From positions 311,555 to 375,554 of the forward strand of contig VWZX01005783.1 in assembly GCA_013399015.1 (NCBI GenBank): DNA of 64,000 nt, written 5' to 3'. Both the position numbers and the translations under genes were made by a program. Positions 48,207-59,743 of this stretch are shown here, piece after piece. Positions within the stretch are counted from its first letter, which is position 1. Each line of letters opens with the position of its first letter. The notes under the pieces are model-generated. The model saw nothing but the letters and a program-made list of their open reading frames with translations. It had not been told where the DNA came from and searched no databases. This stretch comes from Galbula dea. Lineage: Eukaryota; Chordata; Aves; Piciformes; Galbulidae.

Positions 48207-51052
48207 GTAAACCTCTGACCTGTGCCAACAGCAGAGTTAAAATTCACCCGGGTCTGGCAGAGCACCTTTTAGTGGAAGATGTGGATGAGCAGCTTAGGGG
48301 GATGAGAGGTGTCCCTTGAGAGCAGAGTGGTGGGAGGTGGTAGGAGTTTACTGCCACCAGTGTCTGCTCAGCCAGTGAACACCCAAAGTGGTCCCAGTGG
48401 ATGCAGGCACAGGCTGATGTGATTGTGTTGTTGATGAGTGCCACCATCAGGGTGACCTCTCTGGAGCTCCTGAGCTCCTCCACACCCACCAGTGTTCTGT
48501 GGCATTCACTGTGTGTCTGGAGGGGTCTTAGTCCAGGGCCAGCACTTTGGCACTGCTGCTGCAGGGCAAGTGCTGCTCATGTGCCCAGATACTGGTCACC
48601 CTGCTGGGCTTTGCTGTAGACAGGGATCAGCATGAGAACATCCAGGGGTGGCTGCTATGGCAAGTTGGGGATACATGGTTGTTGTAGTGCTTAAAAGGTG
48701 CTGAGTGTGGAGAGGAGAAACAATGCTGGGTGTGCTGGAGGGATTGGCTAAGAGGAGAGAAGGGAGATTGGGCTGGAGGAGAAGAAAAAGAGAGAAAATT
48801 ATGTGGAAGAAACTGAGCAACTGTTGGAGGTAGAGACAGTGAAGAGCTGGGCAGTAAGGACATTCCTCAAAATGGAAGGGCAGAACTTGGGTCTGGGGAG
48901 ATGAGCCCAAATCATCTCTGGTGATGTTGCCCTGTGACAGTGATGAGGAGGGCTGGGGAGGGCTGGCACATGTGAAACCAGGCTGCACCCATGGGTGGTG
49001 TTCAGGGGAGCCCCTGAGCCAGAGCACTGTGACCCTGCCTGGGTGACGCCTGTGTCTGTGCTGTTCCCCTAGGCCTCTCCCCATCCTGCTCCTGGCCCAT
49101 CGGGTCTGTTCAGCTGGATCTGCAGTGGGGACGGGTGCTGGTGTGGGGTGATTGTCACTGTCCTGGGTGGGAGGGCTGCCTTGGCTGTGGCTATATGGAG
49201 ACAGCTCCTGCAGTTACCTGATAGGCAGAGTTTCCTCTATGGTACAGACAAACAGGTGCTGGTGGATGAGTCGCCTTACCCTGCACCCAATAGTGGCTAC
49301 AGAGGGATGAGCCCCCACTACTGGGGCTGGGGGAAGTTCAGGTGTGTCCTTGGGTACTAGACATCTTGAAACTGAGATGCTGTTCAGTCACACATCACAG
49401 AATCAACTTCAGGGGCTGAGGCAATGATATTAAATAATTTTTTTGCATGCTTTCCCTGTACAAGAAGTTGGACTTTGCTCTCTTGGCATTGCAGGGTGTG
49501 CCTGGGCAGGTGGTGAGTTCTGTGGTCCAGGCTAGGCTGCATTTGCCTGGTCATCTCAGGACCATGCTGCTGGCCTGTGTCCTGGCTTATGTCCTGCATC
49601 ATGTGCTGTCAGCGTGAACAGGGGAGATGGTGAATGGTGGCTAGAATGGGGCAAGACCTGGTCCCCCACAGGTTCTTTTTGCCCAGTGCCTCACACCCAT
49701 GTTCTAGACCATAGCCCCCTTCCCCCAGACCATACATGGACAAGTGGATCTCGTGTCTGCTGGGCTGTAAGCAGGCGAGAGGGCTCTGATGCGGTCTGCT
49801 GGGCTCTGGGCAGCCACCACCTCCCCTCCACAGGGAGAGGAGCTGCTGGGCAGACCCGTGGGATGGGTGTCAGGGTAACATGCTGAGCTCCTTGGCCTCA
49901 GCATCTCTGGGCAGAAACCTTCTTGCCTGCATAGTGCAAACACCTGCTGAAGCTGCTGACAGCAAAGTGAACAACTGGTTAATCTGCAAACACTGTCAAA
50001 TTTTGTATGAAATACTGACCCCAATAAATCAGGTCTGGTGGACTCTTGCTTTGTGTTTGTTACTGGATGGGCAGGAGGGGGCAGTGGGGGCTGTCAGGGT
50101 GACCACAGTCCTCGCCATGGGTTGGGCCTGGGTGGGAGCTTGGGGTTGCAGCTCTTGCTTACCCCAGTGCAGGTCAGTAACCCCTGGAGCCAGCAGCAAT
50201 CCAGTGCTTTTGCACCAGGGACACAGTGCTGGGCACCTCCAGAAACCTGGCAATTCATGGCTTGTTTCCTCCAAAATCTCTTTACCTGGAGCTGGGATTC
50301 CAGGGCTGGAGGAGACATAGCTATGGCATGGTGGCTGGCACAGCAACAATTCAGAGTGAATAGATGCAAAGAGAAACTTCCTGTGCTTAGCACATTGGCA
50401 TCACAGTCCAGTTTGGGCTTCTGTTTCTATGGTGACTACAGTAATTAAAATATAGGTATAGTTTTTTTTAAACTTGTGCATTTCAGTGCTGTTTTTCATA
50501 GTGTGTGCCAGACTTTGAAAAGATCTCGTGGTCGTATTTGTAAGTGCTTGGGACAACAGCTGAGAGAAGGCTTTAAAAATAGCTCAGCTCCTGTATAAGC
50601 CCTCAGACAAGTATTGGGATCTGCAGAAGGTCTCTGCTGCTATTGTGTGCAGCTCTGCTTTCAATTTACAGCAGTGCTCTCCCCATGCTTGTGCTGCCAT
50701 CATTGGCAGAGCCCAAATGTGGGTCCTTTCCCAGGGGACATGAGAGCTCACAGGTGTTGTGAGACCTGTTGACTCTGCTGTGTCTGGTCCTGTAGCTGCA
50801 GTCCTCAGCCCTCAGCTGGTGTGGTGGAGGCTGTGGGGGAAAACCTGACCTTGCTGTGGCTGTGGGACTCATCTTGGGACTACTGTTGTTACTCATGGGA
50901 TTGTGGTTGGTGTGTGCCAGCTCTCTGGGAAGAACCAGACAGGACACCCTCCAGAGTGCCTGTGGGGGGGCCTGGGTCTGAGGAGGGTGTTTGGGATTGG
51001 TGGCCACACAGGGTGGTGATGATCTGCTGTCCCCTGTTCCCTCCGGCCACAG
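48207..51052 (+). other. RAP1GAP2: RAP1GAP2 intron 17
   Basis: 2.8-kb intron between the catalytic part and the tail exons. No coding exon was recognised. The string 'atcacagaatca' near 49394 might be a tiny CR1 3'-end remnant, but it is too short to call. Confidence 0.75.
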
Positions 51053-51190
51053 AGAGCCATCCGGGTGCGCAGCCACTCCATGGAGACGATGGTGGGCAGC
51101 CAGAAGAAGCACCATGGTGGTGGCATCCCAGGCAGCCTCAGTGGGGGCATCGTACACAACAGTGGTGAGGTGACCAAAACCACCTTCTCG
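51053..51190 (+). CDS. RAP1GAP2: RAP1GAP2 coding exon 18 (TKTTF tail motif)
   Basis: 138 nt, phase 0-0, residues 498-543: RAIRVRSHSMETMVGSQKKH ... GIPGSLSGGIVHN ... EVTKTTFS. The T538-K-T-T-F542 string fits the TKxxF motif by which Rap1GAP2 binds synaptotagmin-like protein 1 in platelets (established work). R-x-R-S-H-S is a likely phosphosite. The acceptor gccacag|agagcc is read as starting at 51053, to keep RAIRVRSHS as in other vertebrates. Confidence 0.95.
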
Positions 51191-51580
51191 GTGAGCACAT
51201 CCACATGTCCTTCCATCCCTCCTTTTCTCTGTCCATCCCTCCCTCTCTCCTCAGCCTTGCAGGGCACTGCACTGTGCTGACAGAGTTTGGCAGTCCCCCG
51301 TGCACATAATGGGCATGATGGTGTGGAGAAGAGTTGAGCAAAGCATGATTTTGAGTGCTATGTTCAGGCTGGGTTTGTTTTGTGGAAGAACCAGAGATTC
51401 GTTTCTTGAGGGTTTTGGCCCCAAAGTACAAAGGAGATACAAAAGAAATTCTGGCTTTACAGGTTTTCTAAATGTCTGGGCTGAGAACTGTGGACAGAAT
51501 AATTCCTCGTAGCATGTTTAGTCTTACGAGCTTCTAGGAAGGAGCTTTGCTCTCCATCCTGGACTGTTTTGTGTTTCCAG
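51191..51580 (+). other. RAP1GAP2: RAP1GAP2 intron 18
   Basis: 390-base intron. Nothing else was recognised. Confidence 0.8.
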
Positions 51581-51699
51581 CCCCCCATAACAGCAGCTGC
51601 CACCAAGAACCAATCCAGGAGCCCCATCAAGCGCCGTTCGGGGCTGTTCCCTCGCCTGCACACGAGTTCCGAGAGCCAGGTGGAGAGCAGGACAAGATG
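51581..51699 (+). CDS. RAP1GAP2: RAP1GAP2 coding exon 19
   Basis: 119 nt, phase 0 to 2, residues 544-583. It contains NQSRSPIKRRSGLFPRLHT, a basic/Ser stretch (SPIKRRSG) suited to kinase or 14-3-3 recognition. The donor TG|gtgagt joins T of exon 20 to make Cys583. Confidence 0.93.
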
Positions 51700-52017
51700 G
51701 TGAGTCTGGCATTGCCCTGTCACCAAGGTTAAATACCCCTTCTGCATGTTAAACTTTAGAGAAGCAGTTGGTTGGTGCTGGAGACCTTGCCTGGTGTACA
51801 ACCTCCTCTTTCCACACAAGCCAGCGATGAGACCTGCTTCTGCTGTGTTCAAAGAGTGGTGCCTTGGATCCCTTCCCTCTGCTTTAAAGCAAAGTGGCGG
51901 TACCCAGAGAGAATCTGTTACTCTTACAGTTTAGCATTTGGTGTTAGGGAGTAGAAGCTGACCATCCTTCTGAAGTCTCTTGTGTAACTTGTGCAAGCTG
52001 TCTCTTTGTGCCCTCAG
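51700..52017 (+). other. RAP1GAP2: RAP1GAP2 intron 19
   Basis: 318-base intron. Nothing else was recognised. Confidence 0.8.
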
Positions 52018-52131
52018 TGACAGTGGTTCTGGAGCCCAGAAGACACCAGATTTGGGACATTCTTCTCAAGAGATGAAGTCTGAAACCTTGTCCAACCCCA
52101 GCTCCCCTGAAATATGTCCCAACAAAGACAG
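52018..52131 (+). CDS. RAP1GAP2: RAP1GAP2 coding exon 20
   Basis: 114 nt, phase 2 to 2, residues 583-621: (C)DSGSGAQKTPDLGHSSQEMK, then SETLSNPSSPEICPNKD(R). It is Ser/Pro-rich and low in predicted structure. Being symmetric, it could be skipped in frame. Confidence 0.92.
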
Positions 52132-52656
52132 GTGAGCTGGGAGGAGCCCCATTGTCCTCTGACCAGAGCTCAAGTCACCCTGTAGCTGACAGACCATCAG
52201 GAACTTTGTCAAACAAAACCATCTCTAGGTTTTACTATAAATAGGTTTGATATTAAGGGAGGGGGAAAAAAAAGGTTCTGGTGATTCATGACCACAGCTC
52301 CTCTGTAGTCTGAAAATAGCCATCTTTAAAAAGAAGAGGAAGAACAAAAGGCAGTGTTTGACAGAAGTTGTCCAAACCCTCACAGCATGGGAGCTGGGGA
52401 GGCCCATGGTGCCCATCCCTCCCTTGCCACTAGGGAATCAGCCTAGCCCAGGGTTTTCTGCTGCTGGCACCCACCTGCTGCTTTATCCCTTGCTTCTGGA
52501 AACAGTGACTTACAGAAGCAGCTCGTGGGGTTCATCCCTACAGCATATGCTTTGCTCCAGGGGTGCAGGGGAAGGTCTGTCCCTGCTGTCATAGCCTGAA
52601 GGACGTAGGCTTTCCAAGTGAGAACCAAGTGCTCTGTTTTGTTTTGCCTCTTCTAG
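52132..52656 (+). other. RAP1GAP2: RAP1GAP2 intron 20
   Basis: 525-base intron ending cctcttctag. Nothing else was recognised. Confidence 0.8.
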
Positions 52657-52774
52657 ACCGTTTATTAAGCTGAAAGAGAATGGGAGGTCGAATATCTCCC
52701 GTTCCTCCTCCAGCACCAGCAGCTTCAGCAGCACGGCAGGGGAGAGTGAGACCCTGGAGGAGTATGACAGTGTG
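52657..52774 (+). CDS. RAP1GAP2: RAP1GAP2 coding exon 21
   Basis: 118 nt, phase 2 to 0, residues 621-660: (R)PFIKLKENGRSNISR, then SSSSTSSFSSTAGESET and LEEYDSV. This is the Ser-rich patch typical of the RAP1GAP2 tail. Confidence 0.93.
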
Positions 52775-53172
52775 GTAGGCACCAAACCTCCCCTGAGGCA
52801 TGCTCAGAACCCTGCAGCTCTGCATGCCCCTTGGCCTCCCACTGCCTCTGGACCCTTGGGTGCTATCAGGCTGGGGAGGGGGTGGGGTGGGGAGGAAGTG
52901 CCCCAAGGCCCCCCTGGGGCTTTCTCCCTGCTGACATCGACTGTCATCCTGTCCCCAGGTGCAGGGATGAGGGAGGTCAGCATGCCAAGTGGGATGTCCC
53001 AGTGAGCCTTGGCATACATTGGGCAGTGCTGGGCACACTGGGGCCAGAGGTTGCTCTCCTGGGAGCGGGCAGGGTGGGTCTCTGATGGGCAGGGATGCAA
53101 GAGAGCATCAGCAGGATGTGAAGAGCAAAGCAGGTGCAAGTGAAAGCCATGTCTCGGTCTGTCCCTGTGCAG
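52775..53172 (+). other. RAP1GAP2: RAP1GAP2 intron 21
   Basis: 398-base intron from gtaggc to ctgtgcag. Nothing else was recognised. Confidence 0.8.
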
Positions 53173-53299
53173 GGAAGCCAGCCCTCTACAGCGTCACCAT
53201 TCAAGCAGGATGTGTTTGTCTACAGCGCCTCACCCGGCAGCGAGAGCCCGAGCATGGGGGCCACGGCCACCCCAGTCATCATGAGCAGGAGCCCCACAG
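53173..53299 (+). CDS. RAP1GAP2: RAP1GAP2 coding exon 22
   Basis: 127 nt, phase 0 to 1, residues 661-703: GSQPSTASPFKQDVFVYSAS, then PGSESPSMGATATPVIMSRS and PT. It closely matches the vertebrate tail (SPFKQ-VFVYS ... IIMSRSPT). The donor is gtgggt. Confidence 0.95.
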
Positions 53300-54556
53300 G
53301 TGGGTCATGGGAGGGCTGAGTGGGGACAAACAGCTTTGCCTTTGCTCCCAGAGCCCTTGGAATCTCCCAGGGTCCTGCAGCAGTGGGTCAGGACAGGGTC
53401 TGTGGCTCTGGGATGGAGAAGCTCCTTCCCCAGCCTTGCCTGGGCTGCAGGCAGCTGCCGAAGAGGACAGGGTGAAGTAGAGGCCATGCTTGCCCTTGGC
53501 AGAATGGGCATCTCATGGGATGTGGGGCAAGCCCTCACTCCTCCTGAAACCCCAATCCTGACAGGGCTGTTCTGGAGAGACCCTGATGTGGCTGATTTCT
53601 GTATTTCCATGGGGAATTTGTTTCCCTTCTAAATTAGAGTGCAGAGGTGGCTTTTGCTGCAGCTTTGTTTCCTCCCTTCTGACAGGCATGTGCAGTAGTC
53701 GTGGAAACTTGCTGTCTCCAAGGACTGAGCCATGACTCACAAATTATTTAATAAACAAGCAGCTTCCCCTGGTCTTGGCTCTATTACCCTGCTGCTAACT
53801 CACTCACTGTCTCCATCTGTTTCAGCTGAACAATTTGCAGAAATGAGGTGCAATTCAACAGGGTAGGATTGGCAGAAATGGCCTTTGCTGGTGCCTCTGG
53901 TGTTGCCAGCACAACGGGGGCTGGGGTGGGGGCTGCAGCACTCGCCCCTTGCCTGCAGATCACTGTGCCTTTAATCTCCTCCTGCAGTGAAAGTCTCCTG
54001 GAGAGCACCACGATACAGATGAAAACAGACCTTATGAATTTAAGAGCTGCTTGCAGAGCAGCCAGAGAGGCATAATCCCACCCTGAACTTCTCTGTGCTG
54101 GGAACAGCGTGGGGAGGAGCTGAGCTGAAAGCGCAGTCTGGCTGACTCTGCGTATCTCAGCACCCCACAGGTCCTCCTCCTCAGTTCATTAGTGATTTTC
54201 TGAACTATCAAACCAGCCTCTTTTAATGTTTAAAGTGTTTATTTTGTATTTTTCCTGCCAAGAACATGGAAATCCACCCATACATTATATGGATCAGTCG
54301 TTCCTTGTAGCCTTTTCAGTGGCATTTCCAATAGAAGGACTGTGAAATGCAATTAAGTCTCTATTTGTTCCATCAAAAACATGTAATGTACAGATTTTGC
54401 CAAACATTCAGCCAAGACAGACTAAATATTGGTAGCACTCAGCCTATGAAGTGCCTGGCTGTCAGGCTGGTCCAGCCACACTCAGCACTACAGCTTTCAC
54501 AAATATTTGTGTTCATAGATTGTTACCTTTGTGCTTTCCTTTTCCCTTCCCTCCAG
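53300..54556 (+). other. RAP1GAP2: RAP1GAP2 intron 22
   Basis: About 1.26-kb intron ending ccctccag or, three bases later, cag. An acceptor-like ctcctgcag at 53987 has no matching downstream coding exon. The AT-rich 54180-54480 part was not recognised. Confidence 0.75.
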
Positions 54557-54636
54557 CAGATATAAAGAACAGAAACTCTCCACGGTCAAACCTGAAGTTT
54601 CGCTTTGACAAGCTCAGCCACAGCAGCTCCAGCTCG
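54557..54636 (+). CDS. RAP1GAP2: RAP1GAP2 coding exon 23, NAGNAG acceptor
   Basis: Starts at 54557 (adding cag) or 54560. From 54560 the junction reads SPT-D-IKNRNSPRSN, matching other vertebrates (703-728, 730-aa protein). From 54557 it reads SPT-A-D-IKNRNSP, one residue longer. The exon continues LKFRFDKLSHSSSSS and ends in phase 0 at gtaagt. I favour 54560 as the main acceptor on similarity. Confidence 0.93.
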
Positions 54637-54860
54637 GTAAGTGCTGGTGGCTCTTGCTTGGGGAGATGCTGCATGGCTGCATCCTGCTTTTCCCTGCCAC
54701 AGGCACACAGTGCTGGGGATCTAGGGGATATGTGGAGCCTGGGGGGTCCAGGGGCTGCAGGAGGCAGAGCCTGCCAGGATGGGCCATGAGGGAGGGAAAA
54801 GGATTTCACTACTTTTTGCTCTTTCATTTGCAACCAACCCATTTTCTGTTCTTCATTCAG

Positions 54861-54869
54861 AGCCACTAG
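54861..54869 (+). CDS. RAP1GAP2: RAP1GAP2 coding exon 24, last two codons and stop
   Basis: The acceptor cttcattcag is followed by AGC CAC TAG, so the protein ends ...SSSSSSH, in line with the terminal His I recall in the human protein. The exon continues as 3' UTR. Confidence 0.9.
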   Translation, partial: SH

Positions 54870-57133
54870 CAGGAGGAAGGAGTCATGAACTTGTAAGAGG
54901 TGAGTGTTTGTGAGGCAGTGTTGTGTGAAATGACTTGCCTCATCTGTGGTCAAATGTGTACAGCTAGCATTGGCTAATTGCACTGTTTATTGTTATATAT
55001 GTCAACAATAATATGCCTTAAAGCAACCTAAATATTTTTGCAAGATGAGGACAACACTGAGTAATGTTGTGCTGTTGTGCAGCTTTATGTGCTTCTTTCT
55101 GGAGTACTTTCAGGTGCTCCTGCAGCACTTCTGCCACCTGCTCTGAGGGACAATGGGTCACAGCCCTGTAGGTTTCAGTTTTTCCTAGTTAACCTTTCTA
55201 AAACATTTGTACCTTCTCCACAGGGAGGGTGAAGTTGGCTTTGCTTTGTGTACTGTGGGTGGAAAAGCAGAGCAGGTCTCCTTACCTCACTCCAAAACCT
55301 GGATGGAAACAGCCAATTTACACAGTGGCTTTTGTGGACAGAAGTGAAGATAGTGCAGTGGGATTAGCCCAGGCTCTCTGTGGCTGGAGGACTTGCTGTC
55401 CAGTGGCATGGATTGGCCCATGAGTGACTGCTTTCATGTAGGAGTCATTTGCAAGCCAAGAGGAGTTTATTTACTGGTTTTCTCTCAGGCTCCAGTTCCT
55501 GGAGTCCTTCTGTGTCATGAAATCAGAGTTTTCATTAGGAAGTTTCTAGCTGAGCAGCACAGCCCATAAAACTTGAAATGAGAGGAATTTCCATTTCCGA
55601 AAGCATGGCTCTTAAGCTGTGGTTTTCAGCCCACTCTCTTTCCTCCTGTCCCAGTCTGAGGTGGTGAGTGGTTTAGTGTCTTGGAGCTGGGCACTGCCAC
55701 AGCTTCAGCTCCCTCCATGGGACCAGCGTTTTGCTGCCATCACTGCAGGAGATGGAATAGTCTCTTTCCAGAGACTAACATTTTTAACCTTTTCGTCTTT
55801 GCAGAGAATTTTTGTTTCAACAAAGGGAAACCTCTTCAACATCCCATGGGAATGTCCCTGCACCCCTGCTCCAGGAAGGAGCTCTCACCTTGCTGTGACC
55901 TCTGCCCTGACAGGGACCCAGCGACCTTCCCACTGGTGAACCCCTCGCCAGCAAACACCCAGCACCCCACACCCCTCCCTCTGCACTGCGGGAGGAGATC
56001 GTCTCCAGCTGCCTGGCACACACGTGTGGCCAAGGACCACATCCCCTCTGCAGTGCTGTGTCACCCCATGGGCACATGTGCATGCTGCGGCTGATGGGTG
56101 CTGGGAGGTCTTACCCATCTCTCTTTCCTCACTCCTGGCTCACCCCTGGCTCCTCTCAGGCAGAGGGAAGCAGGATGGAACCCCTGTGCAGGCCAGGTGC
56201 CTACATGCTTTATTCGCAGTTATCAATGGGGAAACAGGGTTTTTGGGTTTGTTTTTGGAAGGGTAGGTAGTCAGGACAAAATGACATGTTTGCTTGGCCC
56301 CACTGCCATTGCTCTTCTCTGTTTGGAGACAATGGGGCAAAATCTGACCCTGTGGCACTGCCCAAGTGACTCTTCCTGGGGCAGGGGGGTGCTGCAGCAG
56401 CTCACCTGCTGCCCCCCTCTTGCTGGCCCTCCTATTCATCACTCACATCATAAAAGTTTTAGGGTAGATGCAGTCTCCTGCTCTGTACTTATTCTCTGGC
56501 ACAAGAGGAGGGTGTGTGAACTGATACTGAGCGAGCAGAGCTGGTGACTGTGGCCAACACATCCTCTTTTGGCAGCCTTGGAAATGGTTTCTATGTCCTC
56601 CCTGCTTTTCCCTGCCTGAAAGCCTCAGCACAGGCCTGGAAAAGATTAACCAAAGCTGAAGTTATTGTATATCTAAAGAGCAGGGCTGGTACTGAGAGTG
56701 AATTTACCTGGTGGGGTCTGCTTTACCCTATGGGTTGGATCACCAGGTAAACAAATGCATAAACCTCCAGTGATTTGGATGGCATTAGGCTCTCCACCCC
56801 TTACAGAATTTGTCCTGCTGCTTTTGAATGTGCTTTTGTTTATTTTGAAAGGCAAGGGTTAGGAATTCTGCAAGGGGACGTCCCTGTAACACCCTTTTCC
56901 AAAAATACCTCTCTCAACATGCCAAGAAGTCCTTTTGCTCTTTTATGGAACTTTATCTAAGTTTCACTGAAGTCTGTCCATGAATTTCACATAGCTTATA
57001 GATTTCCCATGTCAGTTTTGTGACAGACATGCTGCAATGCTGCAGAGATGCTCCCCCCTACCCCTTACCACAGCCCCTTACCTTTGCAAAAATCACCGGG
57101 AGGTTCTCAACCTCAAGTGAAAGAAATTCTTCA

Positions 57134-57171
57134 ATTCAGTACCACAAGAAAGAATTCTTGTGATACTGAAT
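57134..57171. repeat. 17-bp inverted repeat (hairpin) in the 3' UTR
   Basis: The left arm 57134-57150 pairs with 57155-57171 around an AGAA loop with one mismatch in 17. On the opposite strand the mismatch would be a G-U pair. Confidence 0.9.
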
Positions 57172-58578
57172 GAAAACAGAACTTTGAGTGCCAAAGTTGA
57201 CTTGATGCAGCTGGAGCTCCGAGGGGCACAGAAGTGTCTGACAGCTGGGTTGAGAAGGCACATGCAGAACTGCACACCTAGCAGCCCCAGGCAACCGCTG
57301 TGGTGCTCCCCAGGGATGCACCTCTTTCTGAGGGGCAAGTGCTTGTAGAAGCAACCCATCACCTCTCCCTCCTCCTCTCACCTCCCCCTGGACCAGAGCC
57401 CAGCCAAGCTGAACCAGACTGGCTCTGCTCAGCAAGGCTGTGCATGGCTTTGGCTGACACCCAGAGCGTTCGTTTCATGTAGGAGCTCCCACTTGTGTAA
57501 TTTATCCGTCTGAAAAGCAAAGGCTGTAGCCCTCGAGGGAGAGCAATCAGACCAAAGAGGGAAACACTGCAGAACAAGTGGGGAACAGTCTCTCGGGCAC
57601 TAAGTGCACTGTGTAGGACCAGTAAATACCAGTAATCATCAGTGGGGACACACTCTCCTGCTTTCACCGAGCTGCATTTCAATAGAGTTTAAATCTTGAG
57701 GTTTTCTTTGAAAGAGGAGAAGCATGGTGTGCTTAGCCCGGTCCCTAGCTAGCTCTAGATGTCTCAGGTTCCACATATTTTGCTGTTCAGCACTTCTGTC
57801 CAATGATGCTTTAGTAGCACTTTTGAACCCACTCCCAGTTCTTCCCCATAGCAGCTTTTGGTCTGGTTTTCTTATGCTGCGCAATGAAATACTGACTGGT
57901 GCAATGACTTGCTGTGAGGATCTGTCCTTGGCTTTCTTTCCCTGAGAAGTCACTTGATTCTATAGACGTTGTCATTCACGTGGGTGTTGATCTCCATGAG
58001 ATCTTTCAGCAGAAGATGCAGTGGCTACTATCACCTGGGTTCTTCAGTTTTGGTTGGTTGGTTATTTGTTGTTTTTTTACTTGAAACTATAACTTTTGTT
58101 TTTGTTCTAGGTTGATTTGTAGAATTATTTGAATGGATTAACAGCCATGCAGGACAGTGTGAATCTTCAGGTTGAGAGATACAATGTGTTGGACTTGTCC
58201 TTTTCCATGCCAGCCTGCTGGAAGGGCAGTGTGGCTGGGAGCCGAGGGCTGGCATGAGGTTTGCCAGTGGCTCCTGCATGCTCAGGGACATTTTCAACAG
58301 CACTCCTTCCAATGAGAGTTGTAAAGACCTGCAGCAGCATCCCTAACAGCAGCTGGGTTGCTCAGGCTCCTGTCCTGCCAGGCTGTAGCATGGTTCCTGC
58401 CTCCCAGCAGGAGCTGTGTGGCAGGCTCCTTCCAGCCCCTGGATTGTCCCAAGCTGTCCCACAGCAGTGCTGGGACTGACCACCCTTGTGTTGCACCTCG
58501 GAGGGGTTTGCACTTCCAGCAGCAGGTGAAGGTGCTGCTGTGTAGACGTTGCAAAAGGTTTTGTGCTTGTAAGTCTCT

Positions 58579-58604
58579 CACACACATATATATACATATA
58601 CAGA
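58579..58604. repeat. CA/TA microsatellite
   Basis: Short cacacacatatatatacatata run. Confidence 0.85.
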
Positions 58605-59737
58605 AGGGATTTAACAGACACTAAAACTCTTTGGTTGTCCATTTTCCTTTCTGATCCTCACCATTCCCATGCCCATAACTCCTACCAGTGACTTTGCCCA
58701 GGAAACAGAAGGAGCTCACAGACAAGGCTGGGAAGGATCAAGGCAGCCCCCGACTGCATGGGGAGCTCTCTCCTGTCATCAGGAGTTGCTCCACTTCTCA
58801 ATGGGGTTTTGGTCCCCAACTGCTCCTGCTGCCACTTGGCTTGGGCTGGTTCATGACCTTGGTGAGAGGCAGGTCAGGTCCAATCCAAGTCCCCAGTGCC
58901 AGTGCCACAGGCTCTGAGTCCTGGCAGCAGAGCAGAAGGAACCATGCTCCCCTCTGCCAGCATTGGCAGCCCTGGGCACTACCTTGCCACTGCTGAGAGC
59001 TGGCAGCTAGCTGCTGTGCCATCAGGGCTGTTCCTCAGGGGAGCACTTAGCACGTACTTGCCTCCTTTTGAAATCCTACGAAGTCAAGCACAGAATTACA
59101 CTGAAGCACAACATGAAACTGCTTTTTTTTCTTTTCCTGAGTGAAAAGGGAGGGTCCTAAGCACAAACTCAGCTTCTTTCCAGAGTTTTGAGGGTCTTCA
59201 GGAATAGCAGCTGAAGGGGCCAGGGGCTGCTGGCATGAATGGGCGTTAACCAGGGCTGAGGTTTCTCAGCTGTCTTCAGCTTGCTGCAAGAGGTGCTTAG
59301 TGCTGACAACTGCTTTTCAAAGCAGCTCTGGTCAGAGCTCAGCATCTCTGCAGGTCATACCTTGCACTCACCTTGCTTTGCTGCTGTTCCAAGTCCTGTT
59401 CCACTCGAGCTGGCAAGGAGCCTGTCATCCTAGAGCATGCTTTCATTATGTTTTAATGAATGTAGCACTGCGTGTGTCCTGCAAAGGGAAATGCTGAATT
59501 TGTATCATTAAAATGTGAAGAGAGTTTATAGAGTGAAAATAAATCTTGAAGAAATGTATCTGACAAAGTTTATTTTTTATGTAGAAGCGGTGCTTTGTAG
59601 TTCCTGGTGGCCTATGTCTGTTGTAAATAATGTACATTTAATTTATTGCTATGGTAGCAGATTGTATTTGTTATGTATAAAACTAAAGGTTCACAAATGT
59701 ATATTTTGTTGCTTAACTGTGTCTTTGCAAAATTCAC

Positions 59738-59743
59738 AATAAA
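59738..59743 (+). terminator. RAP1GAP2: Poly(A) signal AATAAA, probable RAP1GAP2 3' end
   Basis: AATAAA in an AT-rich stretch, followed within 30 bases by a GT-rich element (ttttgtgtccatatgtgt), the usual arrangement of a vertebrate cleavage site. Another AATAAA lies at 59538, and others further on (60136, 60925) are less well placed. Confidence 0.7.

Noticed and set aside
49388..49420. Possible CR1 3'-end remnant ('atcacagaatca')
   Set aside because: Only about 12 bases fit, which is too short to separate from chance.
53988..54075. Possible cassette exon in intron 22 after ctcctgcag
   Set aside because: Joined to exon 22 in phase it meets a stop after 11 codons and has no convincing donor; no similarity to known tails.
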